NCBI GenBank assembly: GCA_019925095.2 | Contig: CM034406.1 | Coordinates: forward strand, 18,270,888-18,334,887 | Length of the DNA stretch: 64,000 nucleotides | Direction: 5' to 3' | DNA from: Dendrolimus kikuchii | Lineage: Eukaryota; Arthropoda; Insecta; Lepidoptera; Lasiocampidae | Shown: one piece after another, positions 1-12,300 of the stretch | How positions within the stretch are numbered: the first letter of the stretch is position 1 | Layout: each line of letters opens with the position of its first letter | Translations under genes and position numbers: made by a program | The notes under the pieces: generated by a model | Told to the model about the DNA's origin: nothing | The model's database searches: none | What the model saw: the letters and a program-made list of their open reading frames with translations, nothing else

Positions 1-984
1 CATTTTTCACTTTGGTGGAGGTTGCTGCTGAAGCGTAAAACCTCAGCGTAAATTTGAAAAGCAATTTACTAGTATAATATGATTTTACAAAATTGTTGAT
101 ATTTTTTATTACAATTTATACTGCGATTTAAGTGGCGGTAAAAAAAGTTGGGATATGTATTTATGGTTCGCATAGTTAATAAATTTTTTGACAGCAGGGA
201 AAATCATTTCCCAGGGACAAAAATTATTGTTTTCATCCCTATGTTCAAGCAATTACAAGCGTACTTTTAGAATATGAGAAATGTATATATATATATTTTA
301 TATATGTTCAGCCATAACTTTTTTGTTTATGAACCGATTTGGACAATTCGTTTGTGCGTTGATTTCAGTATAAATTTTATAACTTGTAAGTACTCTCATA
401 TAGCGTACTATCATATTGTTTTAATTTTCTATAAATAGAATGTAAAAATTTCATGACGACTTGCTTAAATTGAATTCACTAATGTAGAGCCCTATTTGCA
501 GCTCGCGGACAGATTTTGTTTTCGCTGACGTGGACCCTTGAAGCTCGATGTGGACCTCCAGGAGCCCATACGGACCACTTTGGGTACCTATGATAGATCG
601 TAGGTAATAAAATTTTGATTAAGTTCTGTGTGTAGACACAAAGAATTTGATCAAAATTTTAATTAAAAAGTATTTCGTAAGACGCTAGGCAAGGCTTGCT
701 CCATTTTAATCGCATTTACACCTGGCTTGAGGTGCAATGTGGGTCAAACGCCTTTATAATATAAAAAAAACTTTTCAGAATAAAATTATACGATGTCCAT
801 CGCCGTCATCTATTATACGGACTATAATTAACCTGTAGGGGTGTCCAGTTTGCACAATGAATTATAAAATAAAAAAATTTAGTGATCTGAGCTGATTCCG
901 AAAATATATTTTTTAGAAATTAAACTATCTTAAAAATTAAATTACACTACAAAAAAAATAATTATAAACATTTACAAGTAAAAA

Positions 985-1085
985 ATGTAGTCTATATCGC
1001 TGTCGGTGGGGAGCGTTCCCAAAATGCTGGCCGCATTCCCACGTTATATGACAACGCTAATTCCCTAAATATAGGCCAGCTTTTT
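985..1085 (-). pseudogene. LINE C-terminal scrap
   Basis: Matches the 12640-12730 part of the other copy in DNA (ggccgcattccc / caacgctaat); no intact frame. Confidence 0.5.
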
Positions 1086-1151
1086 GGTCTTTCTTACATG
1101 TTCTTTTTTACAATGACTTTATAAACTATATAATATAAACAATAAAAGATA

Positions 1152-1457
1152 TATCCGTACAGGAACGGAAAAAGAATACAATTTCCTGCGGCCGGGCAAC
1201 CTTTCGTAAGAGGCGACAAAACAACCCACAGCCAGTGGTAGGCTGTTTGCCCTACTGGATGACTACCACCCATGGTATAGAGTATGCCGCTATAAAAACC
1301 TTGACTTGTGTTCCGACATTAGATACCAGGTTCCAGTCTCCCTTAAGAGAGCAGCAGCGTATTTGTAGCACCTTTGGTATTGCAAATGTCCATAGGCGAT
1401 GGTGACCGCTTTCCATCAAGTGGGCCGTCTGCTGTCTGCTGAACTCAGGCAAAAAAA
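1152..1457 (+). repeat. Retroposon family A, near full length
   Basis: Family A is a repeat of about 310 bp. It begins tatccgtgcaggaacgg, carries ctgcggccgg and gtaagaggcgac, and ends with ccatcaagtgggccgtctg, then tgctgaactcctgcaataa and an A-rich tail. The A-rich 3' end and 5' truncations show spread by reverse transcription. No ORF is conserved, so it is a SINE or a short LINE 3' segment. Strand here is given by the A-rich end. Confidence 0.85.
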
Positions 1458-1734
1458 TTGCATCGTGTTCTCCGTCGTATATATAGTCTATTCCAGTTGT
1501 TTTTTATTTAAATAGCTTCAATGCACAGACAGGACATGTTTAGAATTTTATAATATTATAGATATTCAGCTTCATCGAATCAAAGTAAGATTGATGTATT
1601 AAAAAACCCTAAAAATGAAATTATCACTGTATTGGCTTACAGTTTATCAGTTAATCCCCTTCATTACCCCTTACCCCGCAGCGAGCGGCTATTTAAGTTA
1701 TTAAGCCTATTAATTAAAGAACAGTAGTGTAAGA

Positions 1735-1872
1735 ATGGCGAATTGGCAGGTGCTGGGCGTTTTGGCAATACTGGCTACGGTACTTGGAATTTTTTATGTG
1801 ACGTTATACTGTGAGAATGTTTTTGAAGCCATGACAGTTGTTGCTAAGGCCCTCGGCTCGCGTTTCAAATGA
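1735..1872 (+). CDS. Candidate signal-peptide exon or 45-codon small ORF
   Basis: ATG at 1735 opens MANWQVLGVLAILATVLG, a hydrophobic stretch suited to a signal peptide or single membrane anchor, and the frame closes with TGA at 1870-1872. Just upstream lie a TATA-like TATTTAAG (about 1691) and ACAGTAGTG near 1722, as expected for a short-leader insect promoter. It could be exon 1 of the protease 3.4 kb downstream. However, the strongest donor (T|GTGAGA near 1825, phase 1) would create TAA at the junction with 5290. A weaker donor GTTATA paired with the alternative acceptor at 5296 keeps the frame open. It may equally be a separate small membrane peptide or chance. Confidence 0.35.
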   Translation: MANWQVLGVLAILATVLGIFYVTLYCENVFEAMTVVAKALGSRFK

Positions 1873-1911
1873 CGTGCTAGTAGTGTTGAAGGAAAATATC
1901 GTAACAGAAAT

Positions 1912-2038
1912 TATACATCGATATAAACGATGCATGGAACTTGCCGATCTGTCTTAGACAAGCGTGGAAGCTATATTATCCTCTTTCCTAGAAAAAGGGA
2001 AGTCCAAGCCCAGGAATGAAATGTTTATGGGTTGATGT
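1912..2038 (+). repeat. Decayed SINE body
   Basis: aaacgatgcatggaacttgcc and atgggttgatg ending, related to the two copies above. Confidence 0.45.
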
Positions 2039-2639
2039 AGTAAACGTACTAGAGTTTTACTCGCGGATAGGCCGCGGATCAAGCCCAAGAGGGTATATCT
2101 ATTTTGCTTACATAAAAAGAATTAAGTTTTTTAGTGAAATATTGTTTAATAAAATGTGAAAACCACTTAAAATCTCTTGCGTAGTTTAGGAGGAATTGAT
2201 GATAATGATGAATGTTCCGACCGTTTTCGGCCATGGTGACCGCTTTGACCCCTAGTCGGATAATTGGAGCTGGTGCGTGCGAAGATGGCTTATGTAGCCT
2301 ATCTTGGCGGCGAAACTCCGTGCACACCGAGGGCACGTGAGTACGCCGTTGTCATAATTGTATATAATGGCAGCAGGTGGGAGAGCGTTTAACTGGTTGC
2401 GTTTAGTATCAAGGTCAGCTATACGCTGAACCGGAGGAATTAGCTGTTATACATACAGACAGACATAAGCGGAAAGCGAGTTTGTTTTATATTAATTAAA
2501 GATTATATTATCTAACTATTCGTATTTCGTACGATGACTGAGAGTTATGATGACCACGTTCCCCTGCCTATCTCATAGCTCTATCCTATCCCACTCCTTT
2601 CAATCCCCTTTAACACACGACTCCATAGTTTTTAAAGAA

Positions 2640-3200
2640 GGGCAATCCGTTTGAGGACTAAGCTCCACGATGGAAACGGGGTGGGAGTGTGGGATTCACC
2701 GTGTTGGGGTGGTTCTAGCACCTCAAGCAAGAAATGCTATTGCCAGGTCAGGATACCCACTACCCTACCCTACTACCCTTGGCCCTTATGCCAGGGCCTC
2801 TGGTTTATGGCCGTGCCACTCCGCAAGCCCTGGCAGACGCTGGCCTTACGGCCTTTGCCACTGCCGGAGGGAGGCAAGGCCTCGGCGGCGTCATACTTTC
2901 TGTGCGTGGGGAGGTTTGTATCATCTCACCGAAATTAATGGCGGGTGGGAACCCTTCCCCAGGGACCCACCCACCCGCGCTGCCCACTTACGGTGGCCTG
3001 AGGTCTAAGGACGCCCTCCGTCGTCATCGCTTTCTCCTTTAGCAGGAGCGGAGCCAGCTTTTACTATCACACTCCCGCCCCACCTCCTCCTTGGGGATCA
3101 TGACGCGTCCGCAGAAGGAGGAGCCGGCGTCCCATCCGAGAGAGCTCCCGACCATGGCGCGAAACACGGTCGAAAGCTAGAGGTCACATTCGGTAATGGC
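2640..3200 (+). repeat. GC-rich retroelement-like 5' segment
   Basis: gtttgaggacta, gtgggattcaccgtg and gccctggca recur in decayed form at 16475-16690. High GC against AT-rich surroundings; three overlapping short frames exist but none looks like a protein. Probably the 5' untranslated part of a LINE. Confidence 0.5.
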
Positions 3201-3267
3201 GACGAGGTTTCGACGTTAATGGGATGGATTTAAGGTTATCCCAGAAAGTAGGATAGGTTTTTTGTAG

Positions 3268-3500
3268 TATTTGCTATTTTCATAATTTTGGTAATTTAAA
3301 TCATTTGGTAATTTCGACCATTTCGGCCATTTCGGTAATTTCAGCCATTTCGGCCATTTCATTTAGGTCATTTCGGCTATTTCCGTAATTTCAGCCACTT
3401 CGGCCACTTCGGCCATTTTGGCCATTTCAGCCATTTCGGTTATTTCAGCCATTTGGGCCATTTGGGCCATTTCGGCCATTACGGTCCTTTCGGCCTTTCA
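3268..3500. repeat. Short-unit minisatellite (catttcgg family)
   Basis: About twenty degenerate units of 9-12 bp based on ggccatttc / gtaatttca. It follows a GC-rich retroelement-like segment. Confidence 0.85.
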
Positions 3501-4089
3501 CAGAAAAACTACTAGGAGTACTGGATCGGTTTGGCTGTAATTTTGTACAATTATGCAGTTTTAATTCCGAGATGGGATAGTTTGCGATATAAAATGAAGT
3601 CAATCATCCGGGGGCAAATAGCACTAATGTAAAAATGTAATACAATGTAACCCCTATCAACAACTGCTCTTTAAACAAGAGGTACGCAGTAGAGTTTGAC
3701 CCGTAATAACATATATGGGACAAGGCTCGAGGAATATATGACACAAATCATTTCTCACAGAGGACCCTGCAGTCAATGTACAAAAATAACCACAAATCGA
3801 CCAAATATAATCTGAAAAGATTCTAAATGCATTCCCAAAGCGAACCAACAGGCTCACATGTGGAGACCTGGGACTGAAACTGAACTCCGCTTTTATTATC
3901 AAATCAGAAATAAACACTTGAACGGTGATAAAATATCCTCGCCTCTGCTCCTATTTTTGAATTAAATTCATTTTTTAAATGTCACTATGTATCATAACCT
4001 AATGTATTCTACACGACTCTCTGCGTGCCATGCTATGTATATGAAAGCAAGCTTATTGGAAAATTAATTTAAAAAAAATTGTGCTTTTA

Positions 4090-4704
4090 GCAGGGATGGA
4101 AGGTACGGTACACCACTGATATAGAAAGAAGAGTGAATTTAGGGAATAGTTTGAATGGAGCGTTAGGTAAACTTCTAGGCGCTAAGAACCTCAGCCAGAA
4201 GGCCCAGCTCGCCATACACAACGCGGTGCTGGTACTTACGCTCACGTATGGAAGCGAGAGTTGGGTATGGAAGAGAGAGCATGAAAGTAGAGTAAACGCG
4301 GTCGAGATGCGAGCACTGCGCAAAATCTGCGAAGTAAGAAAGAGAGTTACAAATACCGAAGTAAGAAAGAGAGTTGGTCTGAAAGAGAGTTTCGGGGTGA
4401 AGGTAAGGAAAGGAATGCTCCGGTGGTTCGGGCATGTGGAAAGAATGACTAAACAGATATACAATGCAAAAGTGGATGGATGCAGAAGTCGTGGAAGGCC
4501 ACGACACACCTTCCATGATCAAATTGATCGTGTACTAGCGGAGGGTGATGTCAGGAGCCTTAAGAACAGACGAGTGTGCATGACAAGAGTTATGAATGTC
4601 AAAGAAGCAAGTGAGGTGTGTAAGAATGGGCCTAAATGGCGCTCTGTTGTTCGTGCCTACCCCGCAAGGGAACTGGCGTGAAGTTATGTATGTATGTATG
4701 TATT
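4090..4704 (+). pseudogene. LINE family B, C-terminal reverse-transcriptase fragment
   Basis: Encodes the tail of a non-LTR retrotransposon ORF2: LTYGSESWVWKRE, VNAVEMRALRKIC, LRWFGHVERM, GCRSRGRPRHTFHDQIDRVL and RAYPARELA, then a stop and a (TATG)n tail. The motifs and microsatellite tail point to an RTE-like clade. Relative to the copy at 62505, it has a replaced segment after LRKIC and lacks MHDER. The 5' end is the same point (tagcagggatggaagg) as in that copy. Confidence 0.82.
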
Positions 4705-4924
4705 TAAAAAAAAATCACGAGTAAATCCTGCTCGCATTCGTGAATTGCAAGAGCTAATACAAGTTAGTACAGAGCACTACCATAGGAAAGCTTTCCTAGA
4801 GGGCTAGTTGCATTACCCAACGGATGGCAATGCTGATTTGTTCAGCGTGATATTGTTATAAACAAAGATATACAGTTGCCGGTTTGTGTAATGAAACTAT
4901 ACTTTTTGCAGCACATTTTATATT

Positions 4925-5100
4925 TGGAAACAAAAGGTACAACAGCTGCTGCGCGTAAAAGTCCTACCGCATTCAAAGTAACCGCGACAAGACTGCTCTC
5001 GCGCGCTGACCGAAACCAAAGGTACAACAGCTGCTGCGCGTAAAAGTCTACCGTTCAAAGTAACCGCGACAAGACTCTTGACATACGCTGACCGAGACAG
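4925..5100. repeat. Tandem duplication, about 93-bp unit
   Basis: ggtacaacagctgctgcgcg and aagtaaccgcgacaagact occur twice, just upstream of the first protease domain exon. Confidence 0.85.
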
Positions 5101-5289
5101 AGTAGTTCTGTCGACAGCGTTTAGCTGTCGGAGGTAGAGGGGCGACGTAAGTGCGGCGCGGGCGGCGAATAACGTAAAGGCGGCTTGCCACTGTTATATC
5201 GCTTAGGCAGCCTGCTGGCCGCTACAACCTGGCAAAAACCACCAAAAACAATTTTCAAAACAATTTTAATAATTACGTTTGCTGTTCAG

Positions 5290-5449
5290 AATCCAGCTCC
5301 CGGATCGTATCAGGATGGGAGGCAGAAGAGGGGCAGCTCCCCTTCCAGCTATCCATTCGTATGGTGAACCCTGAAGGAGGAGTGTCAGCCTGTGGTGGAA
5401 CCATTATCCACGAGGAGTGGGGCCTTACCGCGGCACATTGTACTGCTAC
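5290..5449 (+). CDS. Protease exon: activation site and catalytic His
   Basis: Acceptor gctgttcag ends at 5289 and donor gtaagc starts at 5450. The frame reads RIVSGWEAEEGQLPF through ACGGTIIHEEWGLTAAHCTA. It includes the disulfide Cys pair around the active-site His. The exon enters with two bases of a split codon and leaves in phase 2. Confidence 0.92.
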
Positions 5450-6299
5450 GTAAGCATTTATTCAATAACTATGGGTAAAGCCAAGAAGGACTCTCTTTCT
5501 TTTCTTTCACATTTTCCCAATTATTTGGGGTCGGCACAATATGTCATTTTCTTCCATACTCCTCTATTCTAACATACATCCTCTGTCACACCAAAAATCC
5601 TCATATTATCCTTTGTACAATCCATCCATCTCTTTTTTGGATTACTGTTGTTGTATGTCGCCCTGTGATATATATAATATATATACTAGCGGCCCGGACA
5701 GACGTTGTCCTGCCTTTAAAAAATAAAATTCTGGAACCCGATCCCAGAGCCACGTACCGGTTCTAATTGCGAATCTAAACCATCCGGGTACCCACTCAAA
5801 CACACAAAAACAAAATCACCAAAATCGCTCCAGGTGATTAGGAGGATTCCAGAACCCGATCACAGCGCCACGTACCGGTTCTAATTGTGAATCTAAAAGA
5901 ATAATATATTTTTTTAATTCTATATCATGACAAAATAAGATTAAAAATCTTGCCAAAAAATTAAAGTTTATAATTAACAAATAAAAAATAAGGGTTGATC
6001 GTAGAGGCGTGAAAATTTAGGGTTGTATGTATTTTTTAATGCTGTATCCTAAAAAAAAAAAAATTGGGATGGACACCCCTTATCACTTAGTTGTTTGAAA
6101 AATAGATAGTAGCCGATTCTCAGATTTACTGAATATGTATAAAAAAATTCATAAGAATCGGTCAAGCCGTTTCGGAGGGGTATGGGAACGAACATTGTGA
6201 CACGAGAATTTTATATATTAATATAAGTAATACTATACTTATATATACATATACATACATATATATATATATATCTTATATATATACATATATTACTTA

Positions 6300-6351
<52 letters not shown>

Positions 6352-9300
6352 TATAATAATAATTGTTATATAATAAGGATTGTGTGTTGATTACAGCCGC
6401 GTGACTATAGTCGTGAGGGCTGGCGTCGTAAATCTCACGAGACCCGCGGTGATCTTCGAGACCACGGAGTACTACAACCATCCCCTGTACAACGAGGCAA
6501 TGCAAAGCGTCGTCCAGCCCAACGATATTGGCGTCATCAAGTTCGGAAGAGCGCTTGTTTATAGTGGTAAGTCTGTTTACATTTCAAAACAGTTTTATAC
6601 AACTTATAATTACGATCGGCACTTTCAAGGCAATAATTCTATATAACTTTTAAATTAATCTAAATTGGAATAAAGACAGAATACATACATACATACATAA
6701 CTTCACGCCAGTTCCCTTGCGGGGTAGGCACGAACAACAGACAGAATAAAATTATAATTTAAAAACGTAAAATAAAACACATGATAATTTGAACCAAAAG
6801 TGTAAAAAAATGGTTATATCAATACATTTTGAAAGTAACTTATGGAATATAGCCGGACGATATGGTTAATCAATCAACGTCGATAGATGTCATCGATCGT
6901 GGATCGATCGATTGGTTAGTCGTTGTTTTATGGAACGATCTCCGGCGATCATCAAAGCTACCACAACAATAGATCAACGTCGATCAATGGCATTGATCGG
7001 CGATCGATCGGTTGGTTAGTCGTTGTTTTATGGAACGATCTCCGGAGATCAATATAAGGTACCACACCAATCGATCAACTTCGATCAACGTCGATCGATG
7101 GCATTGATCGGCGATCGATCGATTGGTTAGTCGTTGTTTTATGGAACGATCTCCGCAGATCAATAAAAGCTACCACACCAATCGATCAACTTCGATCAAC
7201 GTCGATCAATGGCATTGATCGGCGATCGATCGATTGGTTAGTCGTTGTTTTATGGAACGATCTCCGCAGATCAATAAAAGCTACCACACCAATCGATCAA
7301 CTTCGATCAACGTCGATCGATGGCATTGATCGGCGATCGATCGATTGGTTAGTCGTTGTTTTATGGAACGATCTCCGCAGATCAATAAAAGCTACCACAC
7401 CAATCGATCAACTTCGATCAACGTCGATCAATGGCATTGATCGGCGATCGATCGATTGGTTAGTCGTTGTTTTATGGAACGATCTCCGGAGATCAATAAA
7501 AGTTACCACACCAATCGATCAACTTCGATCAACGTCGATCGATGGCATTGATCGGCGACCGATCGACTGGTGTGGCAACGCCCTTATAATGATCAATATT
7601 TTAGGTTTACTGTTTATTATGTTGGTGTACTACAGACAGTATTCTATCGTATCGTATCAAATCGAATCGTATTGTATATATGGTATCGTATTGTATGGAA
7701 TCGAATTGTATTGTATATATGTATTGTATTTATTGTATCTATACTAATTAATATTCTATTCTTATATCCTCTATCTATACTATTAATCCTTATCAATATA
7801 AATTACTCCATATTCAAGACAAATTCAGTACCTTTCTAGAACTTTTTGAATTATTCAATTCGGACGTTACATTTAAAAGATATCGCGATATTTAAAAAGT
7901 AAATATTAGTGTTGTAGCCAAATATACTAATTTATTGTTTGAGTGAACGCGCTAATCTCAGGAACTACTGGTCTGATTTGAAAAAAATTTCAGTGTTAGA
8001 TAGCCCATTTATCGAGGAAGGCTATAGGCTATATATCATCACGCTAAGACCAATAGGAGCGGAGTACCAATGAAGAATGTTTCAAAATCGGAGGGTTTTG
8101 AAAGCAAATTCCACGCGGACGACGTCGCGGGCACAGCTAGTTGTATAATATGACTAGTAACATGTATCTCACTTTTTCAGACTACATCCAACCCATAAGG
8201 CTGCAGAGTTCCTATGACATGAACAAGAATTACCAGGGTCTGAGGCTCACGGCCAGCGGGTGGGGACGCACCTGGACTGGTGGTAAGGCTTTTGTTTTAT
8301 CGACATTCTCACAAATTTATAATCTTTGACGGTTATGTGGTAACTAACGTCTGGTTCATATATCTTACTAACCACGTTTGTTCTACGAGCGGTTAAAATT
8401 TAACATAAGCGGCAGAAGTAATGTCAAATTTCTACCGACACTAAAACAAGTAAATGAATAGTAAATTCAAATTCAAAAGTTTTTATTCAAAATAAGTTCC
8501 ACTGGAGAACACTTTTTGAAGGTCATTCATTCATATTACTGTTAAGGAAAAGAAGCGACAAGAAACTTCCCAGCAACACGTCTAGCAAAATATTGTTTTT
8601 CTTTATATTTATTATTCTATAGAACTTGAGATATAGTTCTTTTTTTTTGTAAGTTTTATACAGAAGTATGTTACAGAATTACTTTTTGAAGAATTAATGG
8701 AGTAGTAGCAAACCGTGCATACTCAATAAGACCAAGACACAATAAAATAAAAATATATGAACACGCCATTATATGAACGCGGCCACTCTTAGTGTTCAAA
8801 CACGTTGACTCGCGGGCGCGGTGGCGTGCGCGGTCGCGAAATAACAAACATATGGCGTAATATCCAAGTGTTCACGTTGCGAAATGCACGCGCGGTCTAA
8901 ATAGCGGGCAAGCTAGCGACTGGCGCGCGCGTTCCGCTCGCGGCAATATCAAACGCATGAGTTGTATGCGTGTGTTCACGTCGAACTTGCGGCGAAGCGC
9001 GCGATTCACTCGCGACGTCAGGTAAAGTTCAACCAGTATGAACGACAGAGTACTTTATATATACGGGTATAGAGTCAACAGTCATAATATATATACTAAC
9101 GCACTTTATCGGTATACGACACAATACAACGGCAAAAACCGTCCAGAGCGTCCAGTATTATTTTGATTTTTATATTAGATTTTTGGAAATTGCGGAAGTT
9201 AATAATTTAACTCCTGCAATTCCCAAAAGCCTTTTCAAAAAATGTTAACGAACCTTGTTTGAATTTGAGTTACTGTTATTATGTATCCTGATAAAAAAAA

Positions 9301-12300
9301 TGATCATTAACTATGTTTTTTTTTAACTCACCTTATAGTTACAACGTATACAAGACGGAGATGCATTCCATCTCGCTCCTCCACCCTATACGGGACACTT
9401 CCCTTCACCTGCATGTTTGTAACGAATAAGTTCAAAAATTACTGGACCGATTTCACAAATTCTTTCACTTTCACCATTACGTGGCTACATTATCCCTGAG
9501 TACCATAGGCTATATTTCTACAAATATTTAAAAAATAAATGTCCACGGGACGGGCGAAGCCGGGACGGGACGCTGGTAAGGAATAAAAGGCATACACGCC
9601 AACGACCTGATCTTAGATTAACTTGCTTCGCGGTTCTCTCAGAGCGTAGAATAGAATAGAATAGAATATTCTTTATCGCACACAAGAAAATAATACACAT
9701 GAGTTAACAATCATATAACTTTCGCTGAGCGTGGCAGCACGCATTCTTACTGCACTCGGGGCAGGGGAAGGCTCTCGGCCATATCATGCTCGCTCTCTAA
9801 GATGAGCAAGACGGTACATGTAATGGGACCTTTAATCTACAATAGACTGCCTCTCAATATAAAAGAATCCGAAAGTCTCGGTTCTTTTAAGAAGAGATTA
9901 AATAGTTATCTTATCGAGCAGACGCCTTACTCAATAGAGGAATTTTTTTAATTTTAAAATTATTTAATTACTTTATGTATTTTTTCCTTAATTAAAATTG
10001 TAAATGTAATTGGTATGACGTGTACAGATAATTGTATATTATTGTACGAAATAAATACTTATGACTTATGACTAGTACAATCGGCGGTCTTATCGCTAAC
10101 AGCGATTTCTTCCAGACAACCTTCTGGAGATAATTTTACATATCTAATAATGGGTAGGTATTCAGTGCGCATAGTTTAAAATATATACAATATATATACA
10201 AAATACACATATATATTTATATACAAATATATGTACATAGAGTTACATGTACGTACATAAATTACTGTTTACAAATTTAGAGCGTAAACAAATTCTAAAA
10301 GAGGTTGGCAACGCATCGGCTCCTTTGGTGTTGCAGATATCCTAAGGCGGCCGTAACCATTTACCATCAGGTGGACTGTCTGCCAGTTGCCTTATTTGCA
10401 AACATGATAAAATCTTTTGCAGGAAGCTCACCAGAGAATATGAACTGGGTGTATTTGAACGGGGTTTCCAACGAAGACTGCAGAGTGGCTTTCAACTTCA
10501 GCCCCATCGTAGTAAGCTCGACGATCTGCGCCAGCTATTACAATGTTACCAGCCAGTCAACTTGCCAGGTAAATACATACTATTTTTTAATTGACTTAAT
10601 TTATGTATGCTAAGCTAAAATCTTTTTTTGCTTTGGATTCAGTAAAGCTCCGAATTTCCGAAAAATAGCACCACCAAAGTTGCTACAAATGCGTTGCTGC
10701 TCTCTTAAGGGAGGCTGGAACCTGGTCACTAATACCGGAACACAAATCAAGGTTGTTATGGCGACATACTTTAGACCAGGGGTGGTAGCCATCCAGTCGG
10801 GCAAATGCCCTACCACCTGGCTGTGGGTTGTTAAGTCGCCTCTTACGACAGGCCGCCCGGCCGCAGCAAATTGTATTCTTTCTCCGTTCCTGCATGGATA
10901 GTCTCCTCGAGGCATGACGAGTGCGAGAGATTTTTTCCGTTCCACTTGCTTGCCCGCGTTACAATCGTAAACCCAAGTGGAACGGCTATTCGATCCACCT
11001 CTTGACATGGATCGTTGTGAGCGTTGTGTGATCGAAAAGGATGACGTCATTAGTGACGTTTTCGACACGACCACAACGACCGCGGTCCCCTCGTGAAACG
11101 GCTAACTGAGCATTTTGGGCGTTGTGAGCTACTAAAGTAAAGCGCTGATATAATACAATGTCAAAAATGTAAAAATGAAATATTAGAATAATAAATTTTG
11201 TCAAAGTATATATTATGTATTGTCAAATTTAATATAAAATTGGTCATATAAGTAAGTCTCTCACGCTTCTATTACTTTTGTGATTTCAGGGCGACAGCGG
11301 CGGCCCACTAACAGTTGTAGACGTGGACGGTGAAACTACCCAAGTCGGTATATCATCCTTCGTCTCTGCCACTGGCTGCCACACTGAAATTCCAGCAGGT
11401 TACTTCACACTTAGTTAATTTTTATTCAAACCACCAACTGATGATACCCGGCTGAACTAACCATGACAATAAGACGTTAAAATTGCTTCGCTGTCATTCT
11501 CGTTGCCATGACGATGTATTTGTTATTGAATTGCAACGGTGCCGCCAATAAAAGGCGACCGCAGCTTTTTTTTGGTTATATTCGTATATCCCTTGGGAAC
11601 AGTACTTTTCTGGAAGAAAGGTATAATCCCTGGCACGAAACTTGAGCGATCACCTTAACGTACCCATAGTAAAATTTCGGTTCTTGTCTGAAGTTTGAGG
11701 TTGTGTCCCTTTCGAGTAAAGGTACAAATGTATTGTTACGTGCGAGCGGGGGTACGCACTTGGGATTCGAAAGAAACACCAGTTCTTTTAAGTAACGCTT
11801 TATTGACCGTAGCGTTGCCTCTATACGCACGACTAACGATGCACCGTCCCGACGATAAGGTGTCTCACTCACAATACCGTCGCCGATATTGCGTAGACCA
11901 CCCCCTGCTACTGCAGCGTGCACCTCCGAATTTACCGCGTGTAGCTCGCTTCTGGATCTTCTCTTAAACTACGCTACACTCCTTATACACTGAACTGCCC
12001 ACTAAACTTTACACTAATTTACCACGAAACTCGTCACTGTCTTCTAATAAACTTCTCTTCCAACCCTCTCGTATCACACTTGTCGTCTCCCTGTCTTGAA
12101 CTCAACTCAACTGTTGTGTAGATGCGCTTTACGTTGCTTATATACCTGGAAGAATCTTCTGGAACCCATAATTTCGGTCTTCTTTTCGTTATTCTTTTAT
12201 TTACTATCTATCCTTTTCTAAACATCTATCTCTGTCTATTCCTTCCCGAACCTTTTATTCTTGAACTTTCGTTCACCATCTATCCCTTTCTAAAATGTAT

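Noticed and set aside
2651..3042. Three overlapping frames of 95-112 codons
   Set aside because: GC-rich DNA opens all frames; composition and the decayed second copy at 16475 indicate a retroelement segment, not a protein.
4087..4522. Minus-strand frames opposite the LINE B remnant
   Set aside because: Antisense shadows of the LINE coding strand, repeated at every copy (26280, 57222, 62684).
10680..10901. 73-codon frame beside a protease exon, and the many similar frames starting MRCCSLKGDW or MQERRKNTISC
   Set aside because: All are translations of retroposon family A in either direction; copies are broken at different points.
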